The position numbers and the translations under genes were made by a program. From Ascarosepion bandense (taxonomy: Eukaryota; Mollusca; Cephalopoda; Sepiida; Sepiidae): a stretch of DNA of 64,000 nt. The notes below the pieces were generated by a model. The model had not been told where the DNA came from and made no database searches. It was given only the letters and a program-made list of their open reading frames with translations. Position 1 is the stretch's first letter. Each line of letters opens with the position of its first letter. Where the stretch lies: NCBI GenBank assembly GCA_037127315.1, contig JBBBDQ010000350.1:4745001-4809000 (forward strand). The letters run 5' to 3'. Positions 52,317-63,690 of this stretch are shown here, in pieces.

Positions 52317-52808
52317 TGGAGTAGATAGACTAAACTATCACCCGGTTCACACTCCACCCACGTCTATTGAACAGGCGAAGAGGCTCATCCCTTGTTCCTT
52401 GTTTAGGATGAGGTTTCCGGCTTTCTCTTTTCCAATCTTGTCACTCTGTTCTTTTCTTTTCTCAATTTCAGTAGATGGACTAAACTATCGCCCGGTTCAC
52501 ACACCATCCACGTCTATTGAACAGGCGAAGAGGCTCATCCCTTGTTCCTTGTTTAGGATGAGGTTTCCGGCTTTCTCTTTTCCAATCTTGTCACTCTGTT
52601 CTTTTCTTTTCTCAATTTCAGTAGATGGACTAAACTATCGCCCGGTTCACACTCCATCCACGTCTATTGAACAGGTGAAGAGGCTCATCCCTTGTTCCTT
52701 GTTTAGGATGTGGTTTCCGGCTTTCTCTTTTCCAATCTTTTCATTCCTACGTAGCCCCCTGCGCTTCAGTGTCGTTACCCCCTTGCTCGGGGTGATATGA
52801 TTAAAAAA
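52317..52808 (+). repeat. LINE-X-type tail with three exact-period 150-bp units
   Basis: Units start at 52321, 52471 and 52621 (GTAGATRGACTAAACTATC). They are nearly identical, followed by the conserved tail (GTAGCCCCCTGCGCTTCAGT...CTTGCTCGGGGTGATATG) and an A-run. The 150-bp period is divisible by three, so a 133-codon frame stays open across units; I regard that as a by-product. Confidence 0.8.
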
Positions 52809-52809
52809 A

Positions 52810-53500
52810 AAAAAGAAAAAAAAAAGAGAAATCATAATCCTTTAGAAGAATGACTTCTTTCTAAAATTTATTTAAAATCGATGAAAATTTACCGCGCTTT
52901 TGATCTTCAAATATAGGTATGGCTACAATTAAGTTGGTAAACGAAACATCCACTCAAATCTGACTTTAATATCTTTCAATCAGTTTTGAATTGGCGTTTA
53001 ATGAGACATTAATTTGCCTAATTTTGATGCATGTCTAGTGTCAATAAAAGGCAGAACCTCAGCCGAATTCTTTTCAAATGTAGCGCTCTTCGATATGTGA
53101 AGTTACCAATATTTCCATCCTTCCAAAACGAGGCTATTGTCGATTTGCCACACATAATTTATTTCTATTCTTTTGAAAGATGAAAATGATGTCAATCCTG
53201 ACCAAACGAGTTCTATATTGTGGCAGAGATAAGCATCAATATTCTGATGTAAACATCTATGTATACCTTATTTATCGGTTGTGTCTTAGAAAAACAAAAA
53301 CAAAAAAAAAAAAACGTCTCAACTACATTAAAAAATCTTTGACACTGAATATAGATAAGCAAATAAGTTTAAAATAAAAACAAAACGAAAACGAAAACAG
53401 TCATATAGATTTTTGAACAGAACCGGTGCTCAGAAATACAATTATGTCTAGCTATGAATTACAAAATTCAACAAACATACTCTTCAATTTGCAGCCTCTT
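52810..53500. other. Unassigned sequence, partly duplicated elsewhere
   Basis: 52870-53260 is an inverted relative of about 7960-8340 (shared words include TGATGCATGTCTAGTGTCAA versus TTGACACTAGACATGCATCA, and GATAAGCATCAATATTCTGA). It is therefore a dispersed repeat of unknown type. Confidence 0.5.
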
Positions 53501-53510
53501 TTCCAAACAT

Positions 53511-53815
53511 CAGTCAGTTAAGTGGCAAACATGATACACGCTTGGGCGATCATGTCTCGAAAGAGACATGGCTGACTGGGCAGAAGATTATTCCACAATA
53601 GGTTGCCATTGTTTTCTGCGGTAGACTGGTTGCCGACCAAGGCTATAGAACCCAATCTGTCCTATTATTTAACCCATAACTGGAGGGAAGATACGGATTA
53701 ATACATTTCCCAAGGGTATTTGCGCGTAAGTGAGTGCAAGGAATTCAACTGGAATTCGAACTCGGCTCCCCGATTTCTCGTTCTGAGCCGATATCCACTG
53801 CGCCACAACGCACAT
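53511..53815 (-). mobile_element. tRNA-derived SINE, family A, with target-site duplication
   Basis: CAGTCAGTTAAGTGGCAAAC to CTGCGCCACAACGCACATCC. TTTCCAAACAT stands on both sides (about 53500-53510 and 53818-53828). The hairpin is perfect (CATGTCTCGAAAGAGACATG). Confidence 0.92.
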
Positions 53816-53829
53816 CCTTTCCAAACATA

Positions 53830-54335
53830 CAATGTCGAAAACCTATCGATATTTCCATTGCGAATGTTTACATAAGCTTTAGTTCCATCTATTCAGACGT
53901 CTACGGCAAAGAAGAAAAATCAACTACGCCACTTCTGTAATGAGAACAGAGGCTCATATTTAACTTCTATAAAGCTTTATTCTGCTTTAATTCAGTTTAT
54001 CAACAAAGGACAATTTTGGCCTAGTTTTCATGGTAAGCGGGACTTTCCATTACGGTGAAGGTAGGGCACTGCGTGAAGATCTTTTACTACGACAACTTCC
54101 ATAACAGAGTGGTTAACCCGGTTCAACGAGTTACTTCAAATTTGGATATAACAGGGTGGTAATGTAGTGAACAAGAAATTAAGAATTCAAATCAACCTTC
54201 TTCTTCACTTTTACAAAAATTCACAATGACGTGTAAAAACCTGTTTTTTTCCCAAATAGAAAAAGAATTGACCCTGTGTTTAAAGATAAAGTCGAAACAA
54301 GTAGGTGTTAAATTAATTTTTTGTCCAACAAGAGT
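53830..54335. other. Unassigned sequence
   Basis: GGTGGTTAACCCGGTTCAACGAG near 54110 resembles 56430-56450 (GGTGGTTACCCCAGTTCAACG), a hint of another dispersed repeat. No gene. Confidence 0.4.
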
Positions 54336-54339
54336 GACC

Positions 54340-54840
54340 TGCAAGACTTGAGGACTTCGCGAGTCAGTGTGAAAAATTTAATAACAATAAAAGGGCCTCG
54401 ATCAGTCAGGGATGGAAGCAGCAAAGACGACAAACTCAAATGTAACGAAAGAAGCTTCAACCTACCCGGACATTTGTCCTCTTCCTCTTTCCTTCTCGTG
54501 CGCTGATTCCTTTTACTCCTACTTCTCCATCCAAAGACATTCCCACTGAATACATAGTACTTAAGAATATACTCTTTCAACAATTACTACTACAAACATT
54601 TTCTACAAGTCTTGATACCCATAACTTTCTCATTGAACATGAACTCCACCTTTAACTTCTTAATAATGTTTCTAATTGCGCATTAACTCCCACAACTTAC
54701 GTTATTCTTTCTTTTTAATAAATTTCTATTTTAACATGAAAATATATATGTTATTCTTACTCTATTCCCCACAATTCTACATATTCCAACCTAGCCTTCT
54801 GATAATGATGAAAACCTGATAATTCTGATGACGTTAATCT
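54340..54840 (-). repeat. Dispersed repeat G (copy 2)
   Basis: Inverted relative of 27530-28140; see that entry. This copy lacks the GA microsatellite. Confidence 0.55.
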
Positions 54841-54842
54841 AA

Positions 54843-55850
54843 ACTTATTTATAAATGGAACTTTGTCTGTGTGTGTGTGTCTGTGTGTGTGTGTCCGTTA
54901 CATATAGACTCCGAAACGGCTGAACCGATTTTCTTGAAAATTTACACAGTTGTACTATAAGCGTCTGCGAGTGTTCTTAGATAGGTTTTGTGTCGAGGTA
55001 CCCCCGATAAATATCGAAAATCCATAATCGAAAAAATCGGGTTATAGAAGGAGTGGTCCGATTTTAATCAAATTTGATACACTCATAGACAAATACATAA
55101 GAAACAATATTCAGAAGTTTCAAGGTTGCAGTTCTTACAATAGTGCAGAAAATCGATAATATATATATATAAAATGTAAGATGTTTGCGTGTGTGTGTGT
55201 TGATCTGCCTGTATGTCTGTATTTTTTCAGCCCTTTTATTTTAGTTTTTGCTTCGGGTTTGGCTCTAAGTAGGTATAATTGTAGGTTTTAGTCTAAGCAA
55301 TGATACCATATACTCAGAGGACTTATTTAGCCTTCAAAATTCAGTTTACGACGAAAAAAACTTATTTGATATCGATACCAGGAAATCAAAATTTGACTTA
55401 CATCCATTCATTTTTCTTTCACTCTACAGTTTCGCTTTAACTGAAAACTGTACTATAAGCGTCTGCGAGTGTTCTTAGATAGGTTTTGTGTCGAGGAACC
55501 CCCGATAAATATGGAAAATCGATAAACGAAAAAATCGGGTTATAGAAGGAGTGGTCCGATTTTAATCAAATTTGATACACTCATAGACAAAGACATAAGA
55601 AACGATATTCAGAAGTTTCAAGGTTGCAGTTCTTACAATAGTGCAAAAAATTTGATATCGATACCAGGAAATCAAAATTTGACTTACATCCATTCATTTT
55701 TCTTTCAGTCTACGGTTTCGCTTTAACTAGAAACAATTATTGCTTTTTAGTCTTTCGTGCCAACGTCCAAAGTGTCTGAGCTCCAGGACCATGGATTAGT
55801 TTTAAAGCTTTCATTACGCCCGAGCAACGCCAGGCTATACTGCTAGTTCT
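54843..55850 (-). repeat. Dispersed repeat T (copies 4 and 5, joined)
   Basis: On the minus strand, 55850-55450 runs from CTAGCAGTATAGCCTGGCGT to ACACTCGCAGACGCTTATAG. It continues in a second start (GTTAAAGCGAAACTGTAGAG) to about 55200. After a TA run, 55165-54843 carries the 3' half with GGTTCAGCCGTTTCGGAGTC and a CA run. This is a recombinant or duplicated copy. Confidence 0.7.
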
Positions 55851-55874
55851 TGATAAAACTTGTAAGCTGTAGGG

Positions 55875-55945
55875 AGTTCGGTTAAATATGACACAAAGCC
55901 GTATCAAAGAAATATTAACCAGCTCCCTACGGCTACAGTGACATT
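55875..55945. repeat. Nested hairpin
   Basis: GTAGGGAG / CTCCCTAC encloses GGTTAAATAT / AATATTAACC, with about 21 bases in the loop. Function unknown. Confidence 0.5.
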
Positions 55946-56100
55946 GATTCTAAGTTTTATTACGATTAGAATGCTTAATATCAATTTGTAGTAAAACATA
56001 ACTAATATTAAAAAGTGAAAAATATAAGGGAAATTAGTTAAGCATCAAAGAGATTAAGGATAACTGCCTTATTCAGTTCTCCCATTTTGGACCTGTACCA
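55945..56100 (+). mobile_element. Transposon family E fragment
   Basis: TTAAAAAGTGAAAAATATAA and GGGAAATTAGTTAAGCATC match 56555-56590 and the complement of 6440-6520. Confidence 0.5.
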
Positions 56101-56107
56101 GAAGTAC

Positions 56108-56397
56108 TGTGGTGCATTGGATATCAGCTCGGAACGAGAAATCGGGGAGCCGAGTTCGAATTCCAGCTGAATTCATTGCATTCACTTACCCTTGGGACAG
56201 GTATTAATCCGCCTATTCCTTCCAGTGATGGGTTAAATAACAGGACAGATTGGGTTCTATAGCCTTGGTCGGCAACCAGTCTACCGCAGAAAGCAATGGC
56301 AACCTACTGCGGGATAATCTTCTGCCCAGTCAGTCATGTCTCTTTCGAGACATGATAGCCCAAGCGTGTATCACGTATGGCACTCAACTGACTGACC
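56108..56397 (+). mobile_element. tRNA-derived SINE, family A
   Basis: CTGTGGTGCATTGGATATCA head, B box GAGTTCGAATTCC, perfect hairpin, end CACTCAACTGACTGA. It sits between two family-E fragments and probably inserted into one. Confidence 0.88.
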
Positions 56398-56499
56398 GGA
56401 AGTTCACGATACGTCACTTCTATAACAGGGTGGTTACCCCAGTTCAACGTTTTACTGCAAGATTGGATATAACTGAGTGGCAACATTGGTTCAATCTTT

Positions 56500-57060
56500 T
56501 ATTTGGATAAGATTGTCTAATGTCGATTTGAAGCAGGAGAGAATTAAGATTATAAAGTGAAAAGATATCAGGGAAATTAATTAAGGATGGCGGAGATTAA
56601 ACAAAGAAAAGCGGATTAAAAAAGATAATTAGAACCCATAAAACTAGCAAGATTTAAACCTAAAACAAAACAAAGAGAATTCATTTAAATTTAGTAGCCT
56701 AAATCATCCCCAATCTACCCAATTGTCTAAGTGTCGGTATGACAAGATTTATGGCATTCAGAAATTTCAAAGAAAATTCTTGATATATTCACGCAAAATA
56801 CTATTATTCCAAAAATGTTCATTCCGTTACCAAAAGCTATCAGAATATTGATGAGGAGAAGTCATTAAGATTTACTAAGACTTGATCTTCTCCAAAACTA
56901 CCCAATTGCTTTTGAGCAATATATAAACATGTATGGCTTTCTGAAATGTTCCGAATTTCAAAGATGAGTTCTTGATAAATATTAATTCCTTTATTAAAAT
57001 TCAGGCTCAGCGTTTGGCCAGACCGCATTCTAAAAAACGTCATTTGTTTGCGAACAAAAC
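56500..57060 (+). mobile_element. Unidentified transposon remnant, family E (copy 2)
   Basis: It begins with TTTGAAGCAGGAGAGAATTA. From about 56740 a broken frame reads MTRFMAFRNFK, NVHSVTKSYQNID and SLRFTKT, matching the 6080-6289 frame residue for residue at conserved positions. A second similar stretch (WLSEMFRISKMSS) follows near 56930. Confidence 0.5.
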
Positions 57061-57064
57061 AAGG

Positions 57065-58680
57065 ATTTATGAGTATCTTGACAAAAACTCTGGAAAAGAC
57101 CAGTGAGACAAATGCGAAATTACTTTATATAAACGTATATAAACGTCGCCAGTTCGAGTCGGGTAGAGACAAGTTGGGTGTGACAGTGCCAAGAACACTA
57201 GATGTTTTTGGTAGCGCTTGGAATTAGAACAAAAAGTTGACTATTAACCTGATACACTTCCAAGAATGCGAAATATCATGATTTCTCCCTTGTTCTGTGG
57301 TGATACCGACCGAGCGAGACCGGATGTTTGCTCTACAACAACTAAAAAGCAAATGAATAAAAATCGTCGTGCGCATCCGAGTTCGCGCAGATGTTCCGGT
57401 TAAAAAATAAAAATTAATCAAATATCAAATTACCATTTCGTGAGCCTACGCGAATTTTATTTACCAGCCAATGGGAAGCCCGGAATCAAATACAAGGATG
57501 AAATTCGAAACTAGCTTTTGATCCAAAAAGCAGATATAAAAAGCAGAGACACAAAAACTTCGTCAGACAGCAGGAATCCGAGGCTAGAGTTATCAGTTTC
57601 TTCCTTGACTTAAGTCGAGCGACTACTATGCTGACATCTTTTCTTCCCTGTCTCATAAGTACTTAATGACCTTTTCAAAGACATTCATCAAAAGTACTAA
57701 CTGACCTCTTCAAAAACATTCCACAAACCAACTTGCTGACCTATTGACCTTAGAAGTGACAACTCCTAAATGAACATTCTTTAACTACAAGACGCTTCCA
57801 CATTCCTAAGCCTTTATCTCTTTCAGCTCATCATTATTTTCCATGAACTGTTTTACCTCCGTTGGACTTATATTCACGTATTGCTTTAATTGTAAAACAT
57901 AAATTGAAATGAGTATATATAAATGTTATTTTATACTCAAATTGCCTTTCTTGATTTATGATCATTTTATGAATTATAGTGGGCTATCTTCCCACAAGGC
58001 CAAATTCCGTTAACCTGCACGGTATACAATTACCGTTCATTAGAACGGAATCCTACTACAACTAGAAAAAGAATAAATGATATAAGATACCCCGCTATAG
58101 TTCCATATGACAGAAAAAAAACTTTCACTAAGAGAGTTTTTATTCTGGAGAACTTTCACGTTCTGAAAGAGGCTCCCGTGTGGGTGCTTTCCTGAACACG
58201 ACAATCTCAACCTCTTGAAGTCATTCATATCACAGACCGCACACATCATTAAAACTTTGATGAACATTTCATTGTGTGCATTCTAGTATAAACACCTTTA
58301 GCGATAAAGGGAAAATAGATGTTGTTAGATAATGCCAATTATTTCTCATTGTTTATCGATAAAACATCTTTTAAAACGCAAGATCTCACAATTGGACATA
58401 TAAATTTAATCCAATATGCCGTATCTTTTCCGGACGTGAGTAGTCATGGCTCCTCGCAACTTCGTATCATTTGTCTTTTTAAGCGATATTTTTTTTACTA
58501 TCCATCTCGTTGTTCTGCTATTTAAACAATCTCGTTAGGGAGGTTACTTACTGTTTTTCGCTGTCCCTCTTGTCTTCAATAGGCCTTGTGAGTGTCAGAT
58601 TTTCTCAGGGTTCATTCCTCATTTACTCAGTCAGTTCTATATCCATTATTGACATTGTGCCACCTGAATATTTCCTATTA
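57065..58680. promoter_or_regulatory. Unassigned region; TATA-box-like core promoter at about 57535
   Basis: TATAAAAAGCAGAGAC at 57535 is followed about 28 bases later by GTCAGACAGCAG, an initiator-like spacing. This layout is typical of LTR promoters of gypsy-like elements, but no LTR boundaries, primer-binding site or polyprotein were found. At 58075-58160 there is an A-rich, TTTTTATTCTGGAG-bearing region. No gene recognised. Confidence 0.25.
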
Positions 58681-58689
58681 CAATATTGT

Positions 58690-59800
58690 ATCCATCAATA
58701 ATTAATCCGGGTAGGGCTTCTAATTTTCCCAGAATCGCTACGCTGTATCGGTTGAACAATCCGGTGAGACGACACATAATTGTCTTAAGCCTCTTTCTAT
58801 TTTTATACTTATCGAATTCATTTTACATCTTCCAATTCTCTGCATTAATTGTTAAGACCTCCTACAGAAGGTAGCTGAAGAAAGTGACAAGAAAGGATTA
58901 CAAATAAACTGCAAGAAAACCGAATGCATGGTCATCAGCAAAAAGTGCAGCCGAAAATGCCAAAAAACAGGCGAGGGATACTAAAATCAAGCAGATATAA
59001 AAATGGAAATAACTGGGAAGTGTTCTAACAGAAGACAGAAAGTGTGACACAGAGATCCGAAGGTGAATTGGCATTGTGAGAACGCATTCCAGAAGCTGAG
59101 TAGAGTATTAAGAAACAGGAAAATTTCGTTAGAAACTAAGACGAGAGTACTAGATTGCTATGTGATGTCGATTCTTCAATATGGCAATGAATGTTGAACA
59201 ATATCTTCGAAGATAAAGGAAAACTGGAATCAACTAAAATGTGGTTCTGAAGAAGCATGCTGGATATAAAGTGGCGGATCAATTCCATATTACAATCAAT
59301 ATATAAACTGACCCCTCACTTTGTAGTCACAGCAGTTTCTATATATTTATATTCCTGAGATTCAAAAGTACAACGATGCATTGCAGAAGCTGAGTAGAGT
59401 ATTAAGAAACAGGACAATTTCACTAGAAACAAAGAGGAGAGTACTGGATTGCTATGTTATGTCGATTCTTCAATATGGCGGTGAATGGTGGACAATACCA
59501 TCAAAGATGAAGGAAAAACTTGAAGTTTCAGTGTTGCTACAGTCTATTCGACATTTACTGAAAACCAAGAAGGTTTGATCGTATGAAGGCAATCAGGGTC
59601 AGATCTCATACCAAATTGAAATAAAAGTAATTAGCCCAAATTCCAACTGAAAAAAAATGAAAACATTGAAAATTATAATAAAGAGAAGGTTATCGGTGGT
59701 GAAGAGCTTCTTATTGGAATCTGAATTGAAAAAAATATGCAGTCGTCAACTTGTGTGGCGTTCAATAAAACATATATGAATCTCTGTTGACGCTTCAGGC
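58690..59800 (+). pseudogene. LINE-R copy with 5' inversion and internal duplication
   Basis: 58690-58855, read on minus, is the pre-catalytic reverse-transcriptase block (G-V/L-R-Q...SPDLF...YSVAIL pattern, clearer at 61574). From about 58868 the plus strand continues with VAEESDKKGLQINCKKTECM, VISKKCSR and the VLTEDRKCDTEIRR region. ETKTRVLDCYVMSILQYGNE follows near 59130-59190 and is repeated at 59400-59490 (KRRVLDCYVMSILQYGGE). MITE K (59268-59323) lies between the repeated parts. It shares a long 3' flank with 61574-62435. Confidence 0.75.
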
Positions 59801-59989
59801 CAAAGAAACTAGTCTTCTAGACCTTGAGAGTAAAAAAGAAAAATACAAGAATTAGAATCTGAAATTCGTAAAATAAAAAAAAAAAAAGACAAAAGCAAAG
59901 ATGTGCGTGTTATAGAAGAGCGACATTACTGTTGTGCGAGAAAGGGAAAAAAGTGTGCGCCAAGCAGAAGAAGGAAAATCGAATAAAAG

Positions 59990-60560
59990 TGAAGTTAGAA
60001 GAAGAAGAAGACGATAAAGAAGAAGAAAAATAAAAAGAGAAGAAAATTTAAGCTAGAAGAAGGCGAAGTAAAAGAGAAAAAATTAAAGTTATAAGAAGAA
60101 AAAGAAGACTAAAAATGAAAAGAGAAGAAAATTTAAGCTAGAAAAAGAAGAAGAAGAAAAGAGAACAAATTAAAGTTAGAAGAAGATGAAGAAAGTAAAG
60201 AGAAAAATTGAAGTTAGAAGAAGAAAAAGAAGACGAAGAATAAAAAGAGAAGAAAATTTAAGCTAGAATAATAAGAATAAGAAAATAAAGGAAAAGAGAA
60301 AAAATTGAAGTTAGAAGAAGAAGAAGAAGAAGAAGAAGAAGAAGAAGAAGGAAAATAAAAAGAAAAGAACATTTAAGCTAGAAAAAGAAAGAATAGAGAA
60401 AAATTGAAGTTAGAAGAAGAAGAAGAAGAAGAAGAAGAAGAAGAAGAAGAAGATGGTGAAGAATAAGTAGAGGAAGAAAAAGAGAAGAAAATTGAAGTTA
60501 GAAGAAGAAGAAGAAGAAGAAGAAGAAGAAGAAGAAGAAGAAGAAGAAGAAGAAGAAGCC
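59990..60560. repeat. Long polypurine tract, (GAA)n-rich
   Basis: The plus strand is almost entirely A and G, with GAA runs at about 60315-60350, 60413-60452 and 60499-60558. Repeated words (AAAATTTAAGCTAGAA, AAATTGAAGTTAGAAGAAG) show it grew by duplication of larger units. Confidence 0.92.
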
Positions 60561-60979
60561 GGGAGGATAATTAAAAGATAGAAGCTGCAACAAAGATTGT
60601 CTTTCGTCAAAAGCTATAAGAGCAGCATGAGTCAAAGACAAAAAACCGATTCCAATATCCGGCGAATCTTTTACTCTGCCAAGGTTCCCTTAGGGCCTTG
60701 TATTGTATGCGAGCAAACGACCCCACGCCTTGTGTACACAACATATGGCTTTCCGTTTTCCTGTTTGCTTTGACCTTGAACCGAGACCTGTACTCAAATC
60801 CGTTTTAGTTTTGCTTGTTAGCCTTTCGTTGTTGTAATAATGGCGATCACAACATGAAAAATATAGACAATTATTATTGAGTAGTCAATACCAACTGATA
60901 ACAAAGTCATGGTGTCTGATCTTTTTCTTGGACAAATCAATTTATTAAATATATATTTTCATATTTTTTTCCTGTTAAA
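60561..60979. other. Unassigned sequence between purine and pyrimidine tracts
   Basis: Nothing recognised; base composition is more balanced than in its neighbours. Confidence 0.4.
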
Positions 60980-61550
60980 CTTCTTCATAATATTCACACT
61001 CTTCTTCTTCTAATTCTTTGTCTATTTCATCCTCCTCTTCTTCCTCTACTTCTTTTCCGTCGTTTTTTCTACTTCATCTTCCAGTTCTTCTCCTTCTTCT
61101 TTTTCATCCTTATTTTTTTATTATTCATCTTCTTCACTTTCTAATTCTCCTTTTTCTACATCTTTTTCTTCATGTTCATCTATAACTTTATATTCTTCTT
61201 CATCTTCATTTTTTTTGTGATTCTTCTTTCTCTTATTCTACGCCATCTGCATTTCGTCTGGATTTCTACCGTAACACAGCGAAACAGGCACATGAGAGCT
61301 GTGTTTCTGTTCTCGCCATAACGCAATGTTTAAATATATATTCTTATATTTTTTCATGCTAAACTTCTTCTTTTTCTTCTTCATAAACTTCACTCTTCTT
61401 CTTCTTCTTCTTCTTCTTCTTCTTCTTTATCACCTTCCTCATCTTTTTCTTTATTTTTCTACTTTATCTACCAATATTTCTCCTTCCTCTTTATCTTTAT
61501 TTTTTATTATTCATTTTCTTCTTTCTTTATGCTTTCCTTTTCTACATTGT
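60980..61550. repeat. Polypyrimidine tract, (CTT)n-rich
   Basis: The plus strand is dominated by CTT/TTC words (CTTCTTCTTCTT at 61393-61426). Two blocks (60955-61000 and 61340-61385) are near-duplicates. Confidence 0.9.
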
Positions 61551-61573
61551 CGAGGAGTTGTGCAGTTCTATAT

Positions 61574-62435
61574 CTATTTTTCACATTGTGATACCTGCAT
61601 ATTTCCTATTATAATATTGTATCCATCAATAATTAATCCGTGCAGGACTAATTTTCCCAGAATCGCTACGCTGTATCGGATGAACAAGTCCGGTGAGACG
61701 ACACATACTTGTCTTAAGCCTCTTTCTATTTTTGTACTTATCGAATTCATTTTACATCTTCCAATTCTCTGCATTAATTGTTAAGACCTCCTACAGCTGG
61801 TAGCTGAAGAAAGTGACAAGGAAGGATTACAAATAAACTGCAAGAAAACCGAATTCATGGTCATCAGCCAAAAGTGCAGCCGAAAATGCCAAAAAACAGG
61901 TGAGGGATACTAAAATAAAGCAGATATAAAAATGGAAATAACTGGGAAGTGTTCTAACAGAAGACAGAAAGTGTGACACAGAGATCCGAAGGTGAATTGG
62001 CATGGTGAGAACGCATTCCAGAAGCTGAGTAGAGTATTAAGAAACAGGAAAATTTCGTTAGAAACAAAGAAGAGAATATTGGATTGCTATGTGATGTCAG
62101 TTCTTCAATATGGCGGTAAATGCTGAACAATACCATCAAAGATGAAGGAAAAACTTGTATTTTCAATGTTGCAATCGTCCATTCGAGATTTACTGAAAAC
62201 CAAGAAAATTTGATCGTATGAAGGTAAACTGGGTCAGGTGTCATTCCAAATTGAAATAAAAGAGATTAGCCCAAATTCCAACTGAAAAAAAATGAAAACA
62301 TTGAAAATTATAATAAAGAGTAGGTTATCGGTGGTGAAGAGCTTCTTATTGGAATCTGAATTGAAAAAAATATGCAGTCGTCAACTTGTGTGGCGTTCAA
62401 TAAAACATATATGAATCTCTGTTGACGCTTCAGGC
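61574..62435 (+). pseudogene. LINE-R copy with 5' inversion
   Basis: 61574-61774, read on minus, gives RGLRQVCVVSPDLFIRYSVA and ILGKLVLHGLIIDGYNIIIG, the reverse-transcriptase block just before the catalytic Y-A-D-D. From 61796 the plus strand reads VAEESDKEGLQINCKKTEFM, VISQKCSRKCQ, then ETKKRILDCYVMSVLQYGG and SKMKEKL, the block just after it. The inversion junction sits inside the reverse-transcriptase domain. 62260-62430 is nearly identical to 59625-59790. Confidence 0.8.
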
Positions 62436-62439
62436 ACAT

Positions 62440-63030
62440 CTTTCAATACTTTTCCTTCTTCTTTATCTTCATTTTTTATTATTCATTTTATACTTTATAT
62501 ATCTTCTTCATTTTCTTCACTTTCTAGTTTTTCTTCTACATCTTCTTCTTCATCTTCATTACCATTTTCATATTCTTCTTCTTTTTCATCTTCATTTTCG
62601 TCTTCTTTTTCTCGTTTTTCTTCCGCATATTCTACTTCATTTTAATCTTCTTCACCTTCTAATTCTTTTTCCTCATATTCTACTTTATCATGTTCTTCTT
62701 TATCTGAATCTTCTTTTTCTTCTTCGTCCGCATCATCTTATTCATATTTTTTTCATTTTTCATATCCTTTATCTTCTAATTATTCTTTCTCGTCTACATC
62801 TTCTTTTTCTTCTTCTTCATCTTCTTCTTCATCATTTTATTCTTTTCTTTCCTTTTTCATATCCTTCATCTTCTAATTATTCTTCTTCGTCTACATCTTC
62901 TTCTTCTTCATCTTCTTCATAATCATCTTCTTCATCATCTTATTCTCTTTTTCATGTTTCACCTCTTTCATCTTCTAATTATTCTTATTCGTCTACCTCT
63001 TCTTCTTCATCTACTTCATCATCTTCTTTT
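62440..63030. repeat. Polypyrimidine tract, (CTT)n-rich
   Basis: CTT/TCATCTTC words throughout. ORFs here are low-complexity (leucine/histidine or serine runs) and are not genes. Confidence 0.92.
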
Positions 63031-63035
63031 TTTTC

Positions 63036-63690
63036 AGTTGGCGAATGATGCCATAAGCCTTTCATTCGGGTCATCTTTGGCACTACAAAGAGTTTTCTTG
63101 GTCTCTCGCTCAACTGCGCCACGCACATGATAATCAAGGGAGTTGCAGTCGGGGGAGTTTGGTGAACAAATATAAAGTGTGTTGTGTTCTCAGATATGTC
63201 TGACAGCCATGACTGAGTTTTCTACTTGTGTGGGATGGTGCAGAATCCTGTTGTCGGACATAGGATCTCCAAACAGTCACCCTCTTTACATAGGGCAGCA
63301 CTATCTCCTCAAAGCACTTGATGTAGGCCTTCATGTTAAGTCTGAGGCCCCAAGGGAAGATGAAGGAAGGCATAACTTTGTTATCACTAGCGATCACCTC
63401 AAACACCATGTTTCTGACCGGATATATCATCCAACTCTTTCTGAATCCTCTGTACTGTTCTCAGTAAACTCTCTTAAATGTTCATATTGGAGATTCCGGC
63501 ACGAATGCCAAGCTGTACAACTTGCCTTTTCTAAATGTCTGGCTGAGCGAATGACGTCATGATGCCATTTTTCTCACAGAAGGTTCCTAACTGACCTTCC
63601 TATACTGTGCAGTCCACAAAATGAAAAACAAACAACGTGCATGTGCGAGATTGACATATAAAATTGCGACAATTTACCCATCGCGCCCTT
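63036..63690 (-). pseudogene. mariner-type transposase remnant (copy 3)
   Basis: The minus frame 63430-63134 reads MVFEVIASDNKVMPSFIFPW, GLRLNMKAYIKCFEEIVLPY and VRQQDSAPSHTSRK, containing the second catalytic Asp in QQDSAPSHTS, then a frameshift. The 5' block (GGTCAGTTAGGAACCTTCTG on minus) matches copies 1 and 2. Its 3' end is cut by the CTT tract at 63036. It is the best copy for the catalytic region. Confidence 0.82.

Noticed and set aside
52399..52800. 133-codon plus-strand ORF with 50-residue repeats
   Set aside because: The 150-bp period is a multiple of three, so the frame stays open passively. It covers a known tail element and has no start context or domain.
57535..57575. Complete LTR retrotransposon
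   Set aside because: Only a TATA/initiator-like core promoter is visible; no paired LTRs, primer-binding site or polyprotein were found.
60410..60610. Serine/phenylalanine-run ORF
   Set aside because: Antisense reading of the (GAA)n tract.
62422..62922. 166-codon leucine/histidine-rich ORF
   Set aside because: Product of a CTT-rich simple repeat.
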